From: Enterobacter wuhouensis
Lineage (GTDB): Bacteria; Pseudomonadota; Gammaproteobacteria; Enterobacterales; Enterobacteriaceae
Length of the DNA: 64,000 nucleotides
Assembly (NCBI RefSeq): GCF_004331265.1
Contig: NZ_SJOO01000001.1
Coordinates: 744,001-808,000 of the forward strand
Direction: 5' to 3'
A program made the position numbers and the translations under genes. Below, piece by piece: positions 25,100-33,550 of this stretch. The notes below the pieces were generated by a model. That model saw only the letters and a list, made by a program, of their open reading frames with translations, had not been told where the DNA came from and made no database searches. How positions within the stretch are numbered: position 1 is the stretch's first letter; each line of letters opens with the position of its first letter.

Positions 25100-26305
25100 T
25101 CAAACACGCTCAAGGATCATGGCGATGCCCTGACCCACACCGATGCACATCGTACACAGCGCATAGCGCCCGCCGCGTCGGTGCAGTTCGTTGCTTGCCG
25201 CCAGCGCCAGCCTGGCACCGCTCATGCCCAGCGGGTGGCCCAGCGCAATCGCGCCACCGTTCGGGTTGACGTGCCCGGCGTCGTCCGGCAGGCCCAGCTG
25301 ACGCAGCGCGCCCAGCGCCTGCGACGCAAAGGCTTCGTTCAGCTCAATGACGTCCATATCGTTAATGCTTAATCCAGCGCGCTCCAGCACCTTGCGGGTA
25401 GCAGGCACCGGGCCTAGCCCCATCAAACGCGGCTCCACGCCCGCCGTCGCCATCGCCACGATGCGGGTTCGCGGGACTAAGCCCTGCGCCAACGCCATCT
25501 GCTCGCTGGCGATAATCAGCGCCGCGGCGCCGTCGTTCACGCCGGAGGCGTTCCCCGCCGTCACCACGCCGTTTTTACGGAACGGGGTTTTGAGCGCCGC
25601 AAGCTGTTCCAGGGTGGTGTCCGCGCGGGGATGTTCATCCACGCTGACTTCCGTCACTACCCCTTTTTTACCCGGCACCCGCACCGGGACAATTTCCTGT
25701 GCCAGAATGCCGTTCTGCTGCGCCTGAGCGGTACGCTGCTGGCTGCGCAGCGCAAACGCGTCCTGATCGTCACGGCTAATTTTTAACAATTCAGCTACAT
25801 TCTCTGCCGTTTCCGGCATGCTGTCAGTTCCGAATTGCTGATGCATGAGCGGATTCACAAATCGCCAGCCGATGGTGGTATCGAAGATCTCCGCCTGGCG
25901 CTGGAATGCTGCGGTCGCTTTGCCCATCACGAACGGCGCGCGGGACATGGACTCTACGCCGCCGGCAATCAGCAGGTCGCCATCACCGGCCTTAATTGCG
26001 CGCGCCGCAAAGCCGATGGCATCCAGCCCGGAGCCGCACAGGCGGTTGATCGTGGTGCCGGAAACCGTCTGCGGTAATCCCGCCAGCAGCGCCGACATGC
26101 GGGCCACGTTGCGGTTATCCTCCCCGGCCTGGTTCGCGCAGCCGAATATCACGTCGTCAATGCGTTCCAGATCGAGCTGCGGATAGCGCGCCAGCAGTTC
26201 ACGCAGCGGCACCGCGCCCAGGTCGTCCGCGCGAACGCTGGATAATGCCCCGCCGTAGCGACCGACCGGGGTACGAACACCGTCACAAATAAATGCGTCA
26301 CGCAT
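25100..26305 (-). CDS. paaJ: 3-oxoadipyl-CoA/3-oxo-5,6-dehydrosuberyl-CoA thiolase
   Basis: A 401-residue thiolase for two steps of the phenylacetate pathway: cleavage of 3-oxo-5,6-dehydrosuberyl-CoA and of 3-oxoadipyl-CoA, releasing acetyl-CoA. Thiolase motifs are all present: nucleophilic Cys in [29 protein letters not shown] with the catalytic His, and [10 protein letters not shown] with the second Cys. It overlaps the paaI stop by one base. Confidence 0.97.
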   Translation of the reverse strand: MRDAFICDGVRTPVGRYGGALSSVRADDLGAVPLRELLARYPQLDLERIDDVIFGCANQAGEDNRNVARMSALLAGLPQTVSGTTINRLCGSGLDAIGFAARAIKAGDGDLLIAGGVESMSRAPFVMGKATAAFQRQAEIFDTTIGWRFVNPLMHQQFGTDSMPETAENVAELLKISRDDQDAFALRSQQRTAQAQQNGILAQEIVPVRVPGKKGVVTEVSVDEHPRADTTLEQLAALKTPFRKNGVVTAGNASGVNDGAAALIIASEQMALAQGLVPRTRIVAMATAGVEPRLMGLGPVPATRKVLERAGLSINDMDVIELNEAFASQALGALRQLGLPDDAGHVNPNGGAIALGHPLGMSGARLALAASNELHRRGGRYALCTMCIGVGQGIAMILERV

Positions 26306-26727
26306 CAGGCTTCTCCTGTCACACTGCCGCCAATGCGGTGAGATTTACCGCGAAAGAGAGCGACCGTTTTCTGTTGTTGGTTTTGGATTTCAATGTCGTA
26401 CACGCCGGTCAGCTTGCCCTGATGCTTCACCCGCGCGGTGGCGGTGAGCTTATCCCCGGCAAAGCCCGGACGCAGAAAGTCGATGGAGCAGCCGGACGCC
26501 ACCGCCGCCAGGCCCTGGCTGTTACAGGCGTAGGCAAAGGCGGTGTCCGCCAGCGAAAACAGCTGGCCGCCGTGGCAGGTTTTATGGCCGTTGAGCATCT
26601 GCGGCGTGATGGTCATGGTCACCACCGCATAGCCTTCATCCATGTCGACAATGTCCATTCCCATCGCCTGCGCGCAGGCGTCCCGTTCGTACATCGCGCG
26701 GGCGTTATGCCAGGCGTTATGACTCAT
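26305..26727 (-). CDS. paaI: Phenylacetyl-CoA-type thioesterase PaaI
   Basis: A 140-residue hot-dog-fold thioesterase that clears hydroxylated or stalled phenylacetyl-CoA esters and frees CoA. The family signature GHKTCHGGQLFSLADTAFAY includes the Asp acting in catalysis. The start at 26727 (MSHNAWHNARAMYERDACA) overlaps the end of paaH by 11 nt. Confidence 0.96.
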   Translation of the reverse strand: MSHNAWHNARAMYERDACAQAMGMDIVDMDEGYAVVTMTITPQMLNGHKTCHGGQLFSLADTAFAYACNSQGLAAVASGCSIDFLRPGFAGDKLTATARVKHQGKLTGVYDIEIQNQQQKTVALFRGKSHRIGGSVTGEA

Positions 26728-28141
26728 GGCTACTCTCCAGAAGCGCACGCTGGCGCAGCAGTGAACAGGGGCGATAGCGTTCCTCGCCGTAGTGACGCTG
26801 CAGGTTCTCCAGCAGCGTGAGCAGGCGCTGCCAGCCCAGACGCTCGCCCCAGGCGATCGGCCCGCTGGGGTAGTTCACGCCCAGACGCATGGCGGTATCG
26901 ATGTCTTTCTCGCTGGCGACCCCTTTTTGCAAGGCGTCCAGCGCTTCGTTGGCAATCATCGCCACCGTGCGCCAGATAAGCAGGCCGGGATAATCAGCGA
27001 TGTGCAGCACCCGATACCCCTGCTGCTGCAGGTGCCGGACCGCTTTTTGCGTGGCGGCGTGTGGATTGCCAGACGCCGCCGCAATCACGGCCACGTCGCG
27101 TTCGAGACGATCGATCACCACCACCGGGCAGCTGTGCTTAACGGCCAGCGACTGCGCCGTTTCGCCCTGCGTTTCAATCAGCAGCACCTCGTCAATTTGC
27201 GTGACGCCGTCACCTCTTCTATGCACGCCGATCGGGCTGAAGCTGTCGTTTACGGCATCAACCCACCGCGCTGTCGTTTTCTCACCCAGCCAGTCGTAGA
27301 CGCCCTTCCCGCTTTTTTTGCCCAGCCTTCCCGCCAGCACCAGCTCCTGCTGCACCAGCGACGGCAGAAAGCGGCGCTCCTGCCAGAAGGCGTTAAACAC
27401 CGAGCAGGTCACGGCAAAGTTAACGTCCTGACCAATCATGTCGGTCAGCTCCAGCGGCCCCATCGGGAAGCCGCCGCCCTCGCGCAGCGCGGCATCGATA
27501 ATCTCGGGCGCGGCCACCTGCTCTTCCAGCGCGCGCCAGGCCTCGGAGTAGAACGGACGCGCCACGCGGTTGACGATGAACCCCGGCGTTGACTGACAGC
27601 GCACCGGCTGTTTTCCCCAGTTCATCGCCAGTTCACATAAGACATTCGCCACTTCCGACGAGGTTGCCAGCCCGCTCACCACTTCCACCAGCTTCATGAC
27701 CGGTGCCGGATTGAAGAAGTGCAGCCCCGCCACGCGTTCAGGGTGGCGAATATCGGCGGCGATCGCCGTAACGGAGATGGAGGAGGTGTTGCTGGTCAGC
27801 AGCGTCTGCGGCGGGCAGATCTCCGCCAGCCTGGCAAACAGCGCTTTTTTTACCTCCAGGCGCTCGGACGCCGCCTCAATAACCAGATCCGCCGCCGCGA
27901 GGGCGTCGATGTCGGTCACCGGAACCAGCCGGGCGAGGATTTGCGCGCTGGCCTCTGCGGAGAGCTTGCCGCGCGATACCCGTGAAGCCAGGCGCTGGCG
28001 GATGCCGTCAATCGCGCGGGAAACGGCGTCAGCAGAAATATCGTGGATCAGCACCTGATGGCCGTGGCTTGCCGCCACTTCCGCGATACCGGCCCCCATG
28101 GTGCCGCTGCCTATCACGGCGACAGTATTAATGTTCACCAT
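26717..28141 (-). CDS. paaH: 3-hydroxyadipyl-CoA dehydrogenase
   Basis: A 474-residue NAD-dependent 3-hydroxyacyl-CoA dehydrogenase oxidising (S)-3-hydroxyadipyl-CoA. The Rossmann motif VIGSGTMGAGIAEV is at residues 9-22; LHFFNPAPVMKLVEVV carries the catalytic His; GFIVNRVARPFYSEAWRALE is the dimerisation region. A second, degenerate domain forms the C-terminus, as in E. coli PaaH (475 residues). The middle part (about 290-400) is more diverged than the ends. Confidence 0.97.
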   Translation of the reverse strand: MVNINTVAVIGSGTMGAGIAEVAASHGHQVLIHDISADAVSRAIDGIRQRLASRVSRGKLSAEASAQILARLVPVTDIDALAAADLVIEAASERLEVKKALFARLAEICPPQTLLTSNTSSISVTAIAADIRHPERVAGLHFFNPAPVMKLVEVVSGLATSSEVANVLCELAMNWGKQPVRCQSTPGFIVNRVARPFYSEAWRALEEQVAAPEIIDAALREGGGFPMGPLELTDMIGQDVNFAVTCSVFNAFWQERRFLPSLVQQELVLAGRLGKKSGKGVYDWLGEKTTARWVDAVNDSFSPIGVHRRGDGVTQIDEVLLIETQGETAQSLAVKHSCPVVVIDRLERDVAVIAAASGNPHAATQKAVRHLQQQGYRVLHIADYPGLLIWRTVAMIANEALDALQKGVASEKDIDTAMRLGVNYPSGPIAWGERLGWQRLLTLLENLQRHYGEERYRPCSLLRQRALLESSHES

Positions 28142-28142
28142 C

Positions 28143-28928
28143 CTATTTCCCCGTAAAGTTCGGCGTACGTTTCGCCAGGAAGGCGCTAACGCCCTCGCGG
28201 TAGTCGTCGCTGCGCCCGGCCAGGCGCTGATAGTCGCGCTCCAGATCGAGCTGGGCGTCCAGGGTGTTGGTTTCCGCGGCGTTGATGGCCTGCTTGATCA
28301 GCCCCAGCCCGAAGGTCGGCTGCGACGCAAAGTGCAGCGCCATCTGCTGCGCCGTGGCGGAGAGCTGTTCGTCATCCACCACCTGCCAGATCATCCCCCA
28401 GCCCAGCGCCTGCTCGGCGCTCAGCTTGTCCCCCAGCAGCGCCAGCCCCATCGCGCGGGCGCGCCCGGCGACGCGCGGCAGCAACCAGGTGCCGCCGCAG
28501 TCCGGCACCAGGCCGAGCTTGCTGAAGGCCATCACAAAGTTGGCGGAGCGGGCGGCAATGACCATGTCGCACCCCAGCGCCAGCGTGGCGCCTGCGCCTG
28601 CAGCCACGCCGTTCACCGCGCAAATCACCGGTTTCGGCAGCTTTGCCAGGCGGCGAACCAGCGGGTTGTAAAAGGTTTCAACGGACATCCCCAGATCCGG
28701 CGCCGGGCCGTTCGGGTCCACGTTGCGGTCGTTCAAGTCCTGACCGGCACAGAAGCCGCGCCCCGCGCCGGTGATCAGCAGGCAGCGTATGGTGTCATCA
28801 CGCTCGGCCTGCTTCAGGCATTCGGATAGCTGCTGGTGCATCACGTCGTTAAAGCTGTTCAGACGCTCCGGACGGTTCAGCGTAAGGGTCATTACGCCTT
28901 GCTCAACATGACTGAGAATAAATTCCAC
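28143..28928 (-). CDS. paaG: Ring-1,2-epoxyphenylacetyl-CoA isomerase
   Basis: A 261-residue crotonase-fold isomerase converting the ring epoxide to the oxepin-CoA, and later acting as a delta-isomerase. Crotonase blocks GAGRGFCAGQDLNDR (oxyanion hole) and FSKLGLVPDCGGTW (with the catalytic Asp) are clear. It starts 2 nt after paaF ends and ends 1 nt before paaH, with the same neighbours as E. coli. Confidence 0.97.
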   Translation of the reverse strand: MEFILSHVEQGVMTLTLNRPERLNSFNDVMHQQLSECLKQAERDDTIRCLLITGAGRGFCAGQDLNDRNVDPNGPAPDLGMSVETFYNPLVRRLAKLPKPVICAVNGVAAGAGATLALGCDMVIAARSANFVMAFSKLGLVPDCGGTWLLPRVAGRARAMGLALLGDKLSAEQALGWGMIWQVVDDEQLSATAQQMALHFASQPTFGLGLIKQAINAAETNTLDAQLDLERDYQRLAGRSDDYREGVSAFLAKRTPNFTGK

Positions 28929-28930
28929 TA

Positions 28931-29698
28931 TTAGCGTCCTTTAAAGTCGGGGGTGCGTTTCTGTAAGAAGGCGTCGATGCCCTCCCGGCGGTCTTCGGTG
29001 GCGGAAAGCAGCGTAAAAAGCTGGCGCTCCTGCGCGAGCCCGGCCTGGAGCGGCACCTCCTGAGACTGGCGCAGCGCCTGCTTCGCCGCCTGCAGCGCCA
29101 GCGGAGAGTGGCGCGCAATCAGCGCCGCCTGCTTCAGGGCATACTCCAGCGTCAGCGCTGCCGGGAACACATCGCTCACCAGCCCGGCGCTCAGCGCCTG
29201 CTGCGCGGTAATGCTCTCCCCGGTCAACACCATTTTGCTGGCGAGCGATTTGCCCACGCTGCGAATCAGGCGCTGGGTGCCGCCCGCGCCCGGCATAATG
29301 CCCAGCGTGATTTCCGGCAGGCCGAAGCGGGCGTTATCGCCAGCAATCACCACGTCGCACAGCAGCGCCAGCTCGCAGCCGGCTCCCAGCGCAAAGCCGT
29401 TCACGGCGGCGATCAGCGGTTTGTTAAACGCGTTAATCCGCGCCCACAGCTGCGGGCGGATATCGTTCAGGGTGGCGGGCAGATCTTTCTCCGCCATTTC
29501 GTTGAGGTCCGCCCCTGCGGCGAAGCAGCGCTCGCTGCCGTAAATCACGCAGACGGCGATGTCGGCATCCACGGCGGCGGCCTCAAGCTGCTCCGCGATT
29601 TGCAGGAGCAGCGCATTGTTGAGCGCGTTGCGCGCCGCCGGACGGTTAAGCGTCAGCTGCAACACGCGGCCGTGACGGGTGACAATCAGTTCACTCAT
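28931..29698 (-). CDS. paaF: 2,3-dehydroadipyl-CoA hydratase
   Basis: A 255-residue crotonase-type hydratase that adds water to 2,3-dehydroadipyl-CoA to give 3-hydroxyadipyl-CoA. The oxyanion segment CFAAGADLNEMAEKD and the LPEITLGIMPGAGGTQRL block, with catalytic Glu residues, are present. It overlaps paaE by 4 nt (ATGA), showing translational coupling. Confidence 0.97.
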   Translation of the reverse strand: MSELIVTRHGRVLQLTLNRPAARNALNNALLLQIAEQLEAAAVDADIAVCVIYGSERCFAAGADLNEMAEKDLPATLNDIRPQLWARINAFNKPLIAAVNGFALGAGCELALLCDVVIAGDNARFGLPEITLGIMPGAGGTQRLIRSVGKSLASKMVLTGESITAQQALSAGLVSDVFPAALTLEYALKQAALIARHSPLALQAAKQALRQSQEVPLQAGLAQERQLFTLLSATEDRREGIDAFLQKRTPDFKGR

Positions 29699-30765
29699 GC
29701 CATCCCCTTCGCGTCAAAATCAACGACCACGTCGGCGGTTAACGGCAGCGCCTGGCAGCTCAACACATACCCCGCCGCCAGTTCGTCCGGCTCCAGGCTG
29801 TAGTTGGTTGCCATATCCACCTTCCCGCGCAGCACCTTGCATTTGCAGGTGGCGCACACACCGCCCTTGCAGGCATACGGCAGATCCGCGCCCTGGCGCA
29901 GGGCAGCATCAAGAATGCTTTCGTCGTCCGCCGTCAGGGTGATTTCACGGTCGCGCCCGTCCTGGCGCACGGTGACTTTCTGCCCTTCGGCCTGCACGCT
30001 GACGGTGCGTTTTACCGCTGAACCCGGCGTGTTAAAGCGCTCAAGGTGAATGGCTTTTTCAGGCATTCCCAGCGCTTTCAGCGCCGCTTCTGCGTCATCC
30101 ATCATGGCCGACGGGCCGCAGATAAAGGCTTCGTCATACTGGCGGAAGTCGATCAGCGTTTTTGCCAGCGCCTGCAGCTTTTCGCCGTCGATGCGGCCGT
30201 GCAGCAGATCGCTGTCCAGCGTCTCCTGGCTGAAGATAGACACCAGCTGCAGCCGCTGCGGGTATTTGTCCTTCAGGTCCGCCAGCGCCTGGCGGAACAT
30301 CATGCTCTGGCTGCTGCGGTTGCCGTAGATAAGCGTGAAATGGCTATTTGGCTCAGTCGCCAGCGTGGCGGACAAAATCGCCAGCATCGGGGTGATCCCG
30401 GAGCCTGCTGCAATGGCCAGGTAGTGACCTTCCCGTTCGGCCTGCGGCTGGTAGCCAAATTGCCCCTGGGGAACCATGACCTCCAGCGCCATGCCCTGCC
30501 TGATTTCGTCCCGGGCGTAGCGGGAGAAACGCCCGCCTTCGATGGCTTTCACCGCCACGCTGATTTCGCCCGGTACGGTACTTCGGCAGATGGAGTAGCA
30601 GCGGCGTAGTTCATCCCCGCCAAGGGTTGCCTTCAGGGTCAGGTGTTGCCCTGGACGAAAACGGTAAGCGTCCTGCAAACCCTGCGGCACCGCGAAGGTG
30701 ATGGTCACCGCGTCGCGTGTTTCAGGCTCTACTCTCGCCACTGTTAATGAATGAAACGTTGTCAT
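29695..30765 (-). CDS. paaE: Phenylacetyl-CoA epoxidase reductase PaaE
   Basis: A 356-residue reductase that passes electrons from NADPH through FAD and a plant-type [2Fe-2S] cluster to the PaaABC oxygenase. The FAD-binding RCYSICRS and the NADP region AAGSGITPMLAIL are in the N-terminal part. The C-terminal ferredoxin domain has CKGGVCATCKC and a fourth Cys in YVLSCQAL. The start is at 30765 (MTTFHSLTVARVEPET), as in E. coli; a longer frame upstream is in the paaD end. Confidence 0.97.
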   Translation of the reverse strand: MTTFHSLTVARVEPETRDAVTITFAVPQGLQDAYRFRPGQHLTLKATLGGDELRRCYSICRSTVPGEISVAVKAIEGGRFSRYARDEIRQGMALEVMVPQGQFGYQPQAEREGHYLAIAAGSGITPMLAILSATLATEPNSHFTLIYGNRSSQSMMFRQALADLKDKYPQRLQLVSIFSQETLDSDLLHGRIDGEKLQALAKTLIDFRQYDEAFICGPSAMMDDAEAALKALGMPEKAIHLERFNTPGSAVKRTVSVQAEGQKVTVRQDGRDREITLTADDESILDAALRQGADLPYACKGGVCATCKCKVLRGKVDMATNYSLEPDELAAGYVLSCQALPLTADVVVDFDAKGMA

Positions 30766-30772
30766 GGCAGCC

Positions 30773-31270
30773 TCAAATACATTTGAAATAGTCGAATGGC
30801 TCGCGGCAGGTATTGCAGCGGTAGAGCGCTTTGCAGGCCGTCGAACCAAATTCGCTGATAAGCGAGGTATCGCTGCTCGCGCAGCGCGGACAGGTCACCT
30901 CTGCCGGGGCATGGGCGTTACAGCTGTGGCCGACGGGCGGGCTGATGCCGTATTCCCGCAGGCGCTCGCGCGCACTGGCCGTCATCCAGTCGGTTGTCCA
31001 GGCGGGTTCCAGCTGCAGCACGATATGCACCGGGGTGAAGCCGTGCGCGGTCATCGCCTCGCGGATCGCGCCCAGCAGGTGCTCCGTTGCAGGACAGCCC
31101 GAATAGGTCGGCGTGAAGCCGATAACCCAGCCTTCTCCCTGCGCCTTCACGCTGCGCACCATGCCCAGATCGGTGATGGTCAGGACCGGCACTTCCGGGT
31201 CCGGGATCTGGCCTAGCAGCGACCAGATCTGCGGTATCTGCGCGGGGGCGATATCAACGAGGCGTTGCAT
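30773..31270 (-). CDS. paaD: PaaD, maturation factor of phenylacetyl-CoA epoxidase
   Basis: A 165-residue DUF59/SufT-like protein needed for an active PaaABCE complex, probably through iron or iron-sulfur handling. The N-terminal MIP18-type block (IPDPEVPVLTITDLGMVRSV) and a conserved Cys in YSGCPATEHLLG are followed by a C-terminal zinc ribbon (CPRCASSDT...CNTCREPF). The start at 31270 is MQRLVDIAPAQIP. Confidence 0.95.
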   Translation of the reverse strand: MQRLVDIAPAQIPQIWSLLGQIPDPEVPVLTITDLGMVRSVKAQGEGWVIGFTPTYSGCPATEHLLGAIREAMTAHGFTPVHIVLQLEPAWTTDWMTASARERLREYGISPPVGHSCNAHAPAEVTCPRCASSDTSLISEFGSTACKALYRCNTCREPFDYFKCI

Positions 31271-31281
31271 AGCGTTCTCCT

Positions 31282-32028
31282 TTACCACTGCTGGCCGGGA
31301 TACGCGCGCTGGAGATACTGCATCTCTGCCAGCATCGGCCCCAGATGTTCGGTGTGCAGACCTTTCTTGCCGCCGGTGCGGTATGCCGCTTCATCGGGCA
31401 CGCTCAGGGTGGCTTCGTGAAGACCGGCAAACACCTCGCTTTCCCACGGCTCGCGCAGGGTGCGCGGGTCAACCGCCACGCCGGAGTCCACCAGCGCCAG
31501 CTCGACGTCGTCCGCCTCAAACAGCTCTGCCGTAAAGCGCCACAGGCCGTTGACCGCCTGCTGCATTTTTTGTGAGGAGGCCTCGGTGCCGTCCCCCAGG
31601 CGCACCAGCCAGCCGCGGCTGAAGCGCAGGTGGTAGCGCGCCTCCTTAATCGCTTTTGCGGCGATGGCGGCAATCTGGCCGTCGCTGCTGTGGATCAGGC
31701 GCTCGTACAGCGCGACGTTCCACGCGTCCATCAGGTACTGGCGGACAAGGGTGTCGGCGAAGCTGCCGTTCGGCTGTTCCACCAGAAGAACATTGCGAAA
31801 CTGGCGCTCGTCGCGGCCATAGGCCAGCGTGTCTTCATCACCCTCGCCTTCACGCTCTGCGGCGTAGGTCAGGAAGTTGCGCGCCTGCCCCAGCAGATCG
31901 AGGCCGATGTTGGCGAGCGCGAGGTCGATCTCCAGCTCCGGCGCGTGGCCGCACCAGGCGCCCAGACGCTGGGAAAGGACCAGACCGTTGTCGCCCAGAC
32001 GCAGGGCGTATGCTGATACTGTTTTCAT
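31282..32028 (-). CDS. paaC: Phenylacetyl-CoA epoxidase structural subunit PaaC
   Basis: A 248-residue ferritin-like subunit paired with catalytic PaaA; it resembles PaaA's fold but lacks a functional di-iron centre. The sequence (LRLGDNGLVLSQRLGAWCGH; NIGLDLLGQARNFLTYAAE) follows E. coli PaaC at identical length. The start is ATG at 32028, 8 nt after paaB. Confidence 0.96.
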   Translation of the reverse strand: MKTVSAYALRLGDNGLVLSQRLGAWCGHAPELEIDLALANIGLDLLGQARNFLTYAAEREGEGDEDTLAYGRDERQFRNVLLVEQPNGSFADTLVRQYLMDAWNVALYERLIHSSDGQIAAIAAKAIKEARYHLRFSRGWLVRLGDGTEASSQKMQQAVNGLWRFTAELFEADDVELALVDSGVAVDPRTLREPWESEVFAGLHEATLSVPDEAAYRTGGKKGLHTEHLGPMLAEMQYLQRAYPGQQW

Positions 32029-32036
32029 CCCGGACC

Positions 32037-32324
32037 TCACATGTGCTCGATGCCATCAGGGATGGTGTAAAACGTCGGATGTCGATAGACCTTGCTCTCT
32101 GCCGGGTCGAAGAACTCGCCGCTCTCTTCCGGCTGGGAGGCGACGATTTCGCTCGCCTTCACCACCCAGATGGAGCAGCCTTCGCTGCGGCGGGTATAGG
32201 CGTCGCGGGCGTTTTCCAGCGCCATGCGGTCGTCTGCGGCGTGAAGACTGCCCACGTGACGGTGGGACAGCCCCTGCTTAGAGCGGACAAAAACTTCATA
32301 TAACGGCCAGTAGACATTGCTCAT
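32037..32324 (-). CDS. paaB: Phenylacetyl-CoA epoxidase subunit PaaB
   Basis: A 95-residue bridging subunit of the PaaABCE multicomponent epoxidase (VYWPLYEVFVRSKQGLSHRH; AADDRMALENARDAYTRR). It joins PaaAC heterodimers into the larger complex. It is 12 nt after paaA, and its length equals that of the E. coli subunit. Confidence 0.97.
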   Translation of the reverse strand: MSNVYWPLYEVFVRSKQGLSHRHVGSLHAADDRMALENARDAYTRRSEGCSIWVVKASEIVASQPEESGEFFDPAESKVYRHPTFYTIPDGIEHM

Positions 32325-32336
32325 GGTGTATTCCTC

Positions 32337-33266
32337 TTATGCGGCCTGACGGGCGCGTTGCTTTTCGGCGTGCGCCAGAGCGGCTTCGCGCACCCACGCC
32401 CCGTCGTCCCAGGCTCTGTTTTTAGCCGCCAGACGTTCGTGATTGCAGACGCCCCGGCCGTTTATCACCTCGTCAAATTCGTGCCAGTCGATCTCGCCGA
32501 AGCGATAGCTGCCGCTCTCCTCGTCGAAGCGCAGATCCGCATCCGGCACGGTCATGCCGAGCATTTCCACCTGCGGTACGGTGTTATCCACGAACCGCTG
32601 GCGCAGCTCGTCGTTGCCAAAGCGTTTGATTTTCCAGGCGAGACTGCGGGCGCTGTTTGGCGAGTTGTCATCGTTGGGGCCAAACATCATCAGCGCGGGC
32701 CACCAGAAGCGGTTGATGGCGTCCTGCAGCATCTGGCGCTGGGATTCACTCCCCTGCGCCAGCGCCATGCAGGCCTCAAAGCCCTGACGCTGGTGGAAGC
32801 TCTCTTCTTTACAGATTTTCACCATCGCCCGGGCATAGGGCCCGTAGGAGGTACGGCACAGCGCCACCTGATTGACGATGGCGGCCCCGTCAACCAGCCA
32901 GCCGATAACGCCGATGTCGGCCCAGCTCAGGGTTGGGTAGTTAAAGATGGAGGAGTATTTCATCTTGCCGTCGAGCATCTTCTGGTAGATGTCTTCCCGC
33001 GCGCAGCCCAGCGTTTCCGCCGCGCTGTAGAGATACAAACCGTGCCCGGCCTCGTCCTGCACTTTTGCCAGCAGGATAGCCTTGCGGCGAAGCGTCGGGG
33101 CGCGGGCGATCCAGTTACCTTCCGGCAGCATGCCGACAATCTCGGAGTGGGCGTGCTGACCAATCTGACGGATCAGCGTCTTGCGGTAGGCTTCCGGCAT
33201 CCAGTCCTGAGGCTCTATCGCCGTCTCCTGCGCTATGCGCTGCTCAAAGCGTTCTTCTTGCGTCAC
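32337..33266 (-). CDS. paaA: Phenylacetyl-CoA epoxidase catalytic subunit PaaA
   Basis: The di-iron oxygenase subunit that epoxidises the aromatic ring of phenylacetyl-CoA. Iron-ligand helices are visible ([32 protein letters not shown], both E-x-x-H type). The start is taken as GTG at 33266 ([18 protein letters not shown]): AAAGG lies 7 nt upstream and the resulting 309 residues equal the E. coli length. An in-frame ATG 21 nt further upstream has no SD. A PaaX-like box overlaps the SD. First gene of the paaA-K operon. Confidence 0.97.
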   Translation of the reverse strand: MTQEERFEQRIAQETAIEPQDWMPEAYRKTLIRQIGQHAHSEIVGMLPEGNWIARAPTLRRKAILLAKVQDEAGHGLYLYSAAETLGCAREDIYQKMLDGKMKYSSIFNYPTLSWADIGVIGWLVDGAAIVNQVALCRTSYGPYARAMVKICKEESFHQRQGFEACMALAQGSESQRQMLQDAINRFWWPALMMFGPNDDNSPNSARSLAWKIKRFGNDELRQRFVDNTVPQVEMLGMTVPDADLRFDEESGSYRFGEIDWHEFDEVINGRGVCNHERLAAKNRAWDDGAWVREAALAHAEKQRARQAA

Positions 33267-33275
33267 AACATCACC

Positions 33276-33285
33276 TTTATGATTC
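33276..33285. promoter_or_regulatory. Candidate PaaX box near paaA
   Basis: TTTATGATTC here is identical to the core of the box upstream of paaZ (33493-33502) and matches the left part of the E. coli PaaX consensus WWTRTGATTCGYGWT. A GAATCA half-site in the opposite sense follows at 33314-33319, 28 bp away. It lies 10 bp upstream of the paaA start, overlapping its ribosome-binding site. Confidence 0.55.
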
Positions 33286-33379
33286 ATTAATTTATTTAAC
33301 TAAGCGAAATGGTGAATCACTTCGTTTCTTAAAAGTTACACAAAGGTTAAATATAACCCCAAGGAGTGTTTATCTATTT

Positions 33380-33395
33380 TGTGATGCCGCTCGCA
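33380..33395. promoter_or_regulatory. Candidate CRP site in the paaA-paaZ intergenic region
   Basis: TGTGA-N6-TCGCA is one base from the CRP consensus TGTGA-N6-TCACA. It lies between the divergent paaA and paaZ genes, where catabolite activation by CRP is known in E. coli. Confidence 0.6.
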
Positions 33396-33492
33396 AGGCT
33401 TTTGCTGCAGGGCTGATGATATGGGGCTTGCGATGCCGTGATACATCAGGCCAGATCACAATGTTAACAATTCATTAAAACTCAGCTTGCTT

Positions 33493-33507
33493 TTTATGAT
33501 TCGCAAT
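33493..33507. promoter_or_regulatory. Candidate PaaX box upstream of paaZ
   Basis: TTTATGATTCGCAAT matches the 15-bp PaaX consensus at 14 positions. It is 43 bp before the paaZ start, a promoter-proximal location suited to repression relieved by phenylacetyl-CoA. Confidence 0.7.
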
Positions 33508-33550
33508 TTAACTATTTATAGTGAACTCATGAAACATCTGGAGATAAGAA

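Noticed and set aside
33264..33287. ATG at 33287 as the paaA start
   Set aside because: It lacks an SD; the GTG at 33266 has AAAGG upstream and gives the E. coli length.
33445..33460. Second CRP site before paaZ
   Set aside because: Only the right half (TCACA) matches; the left half does not.
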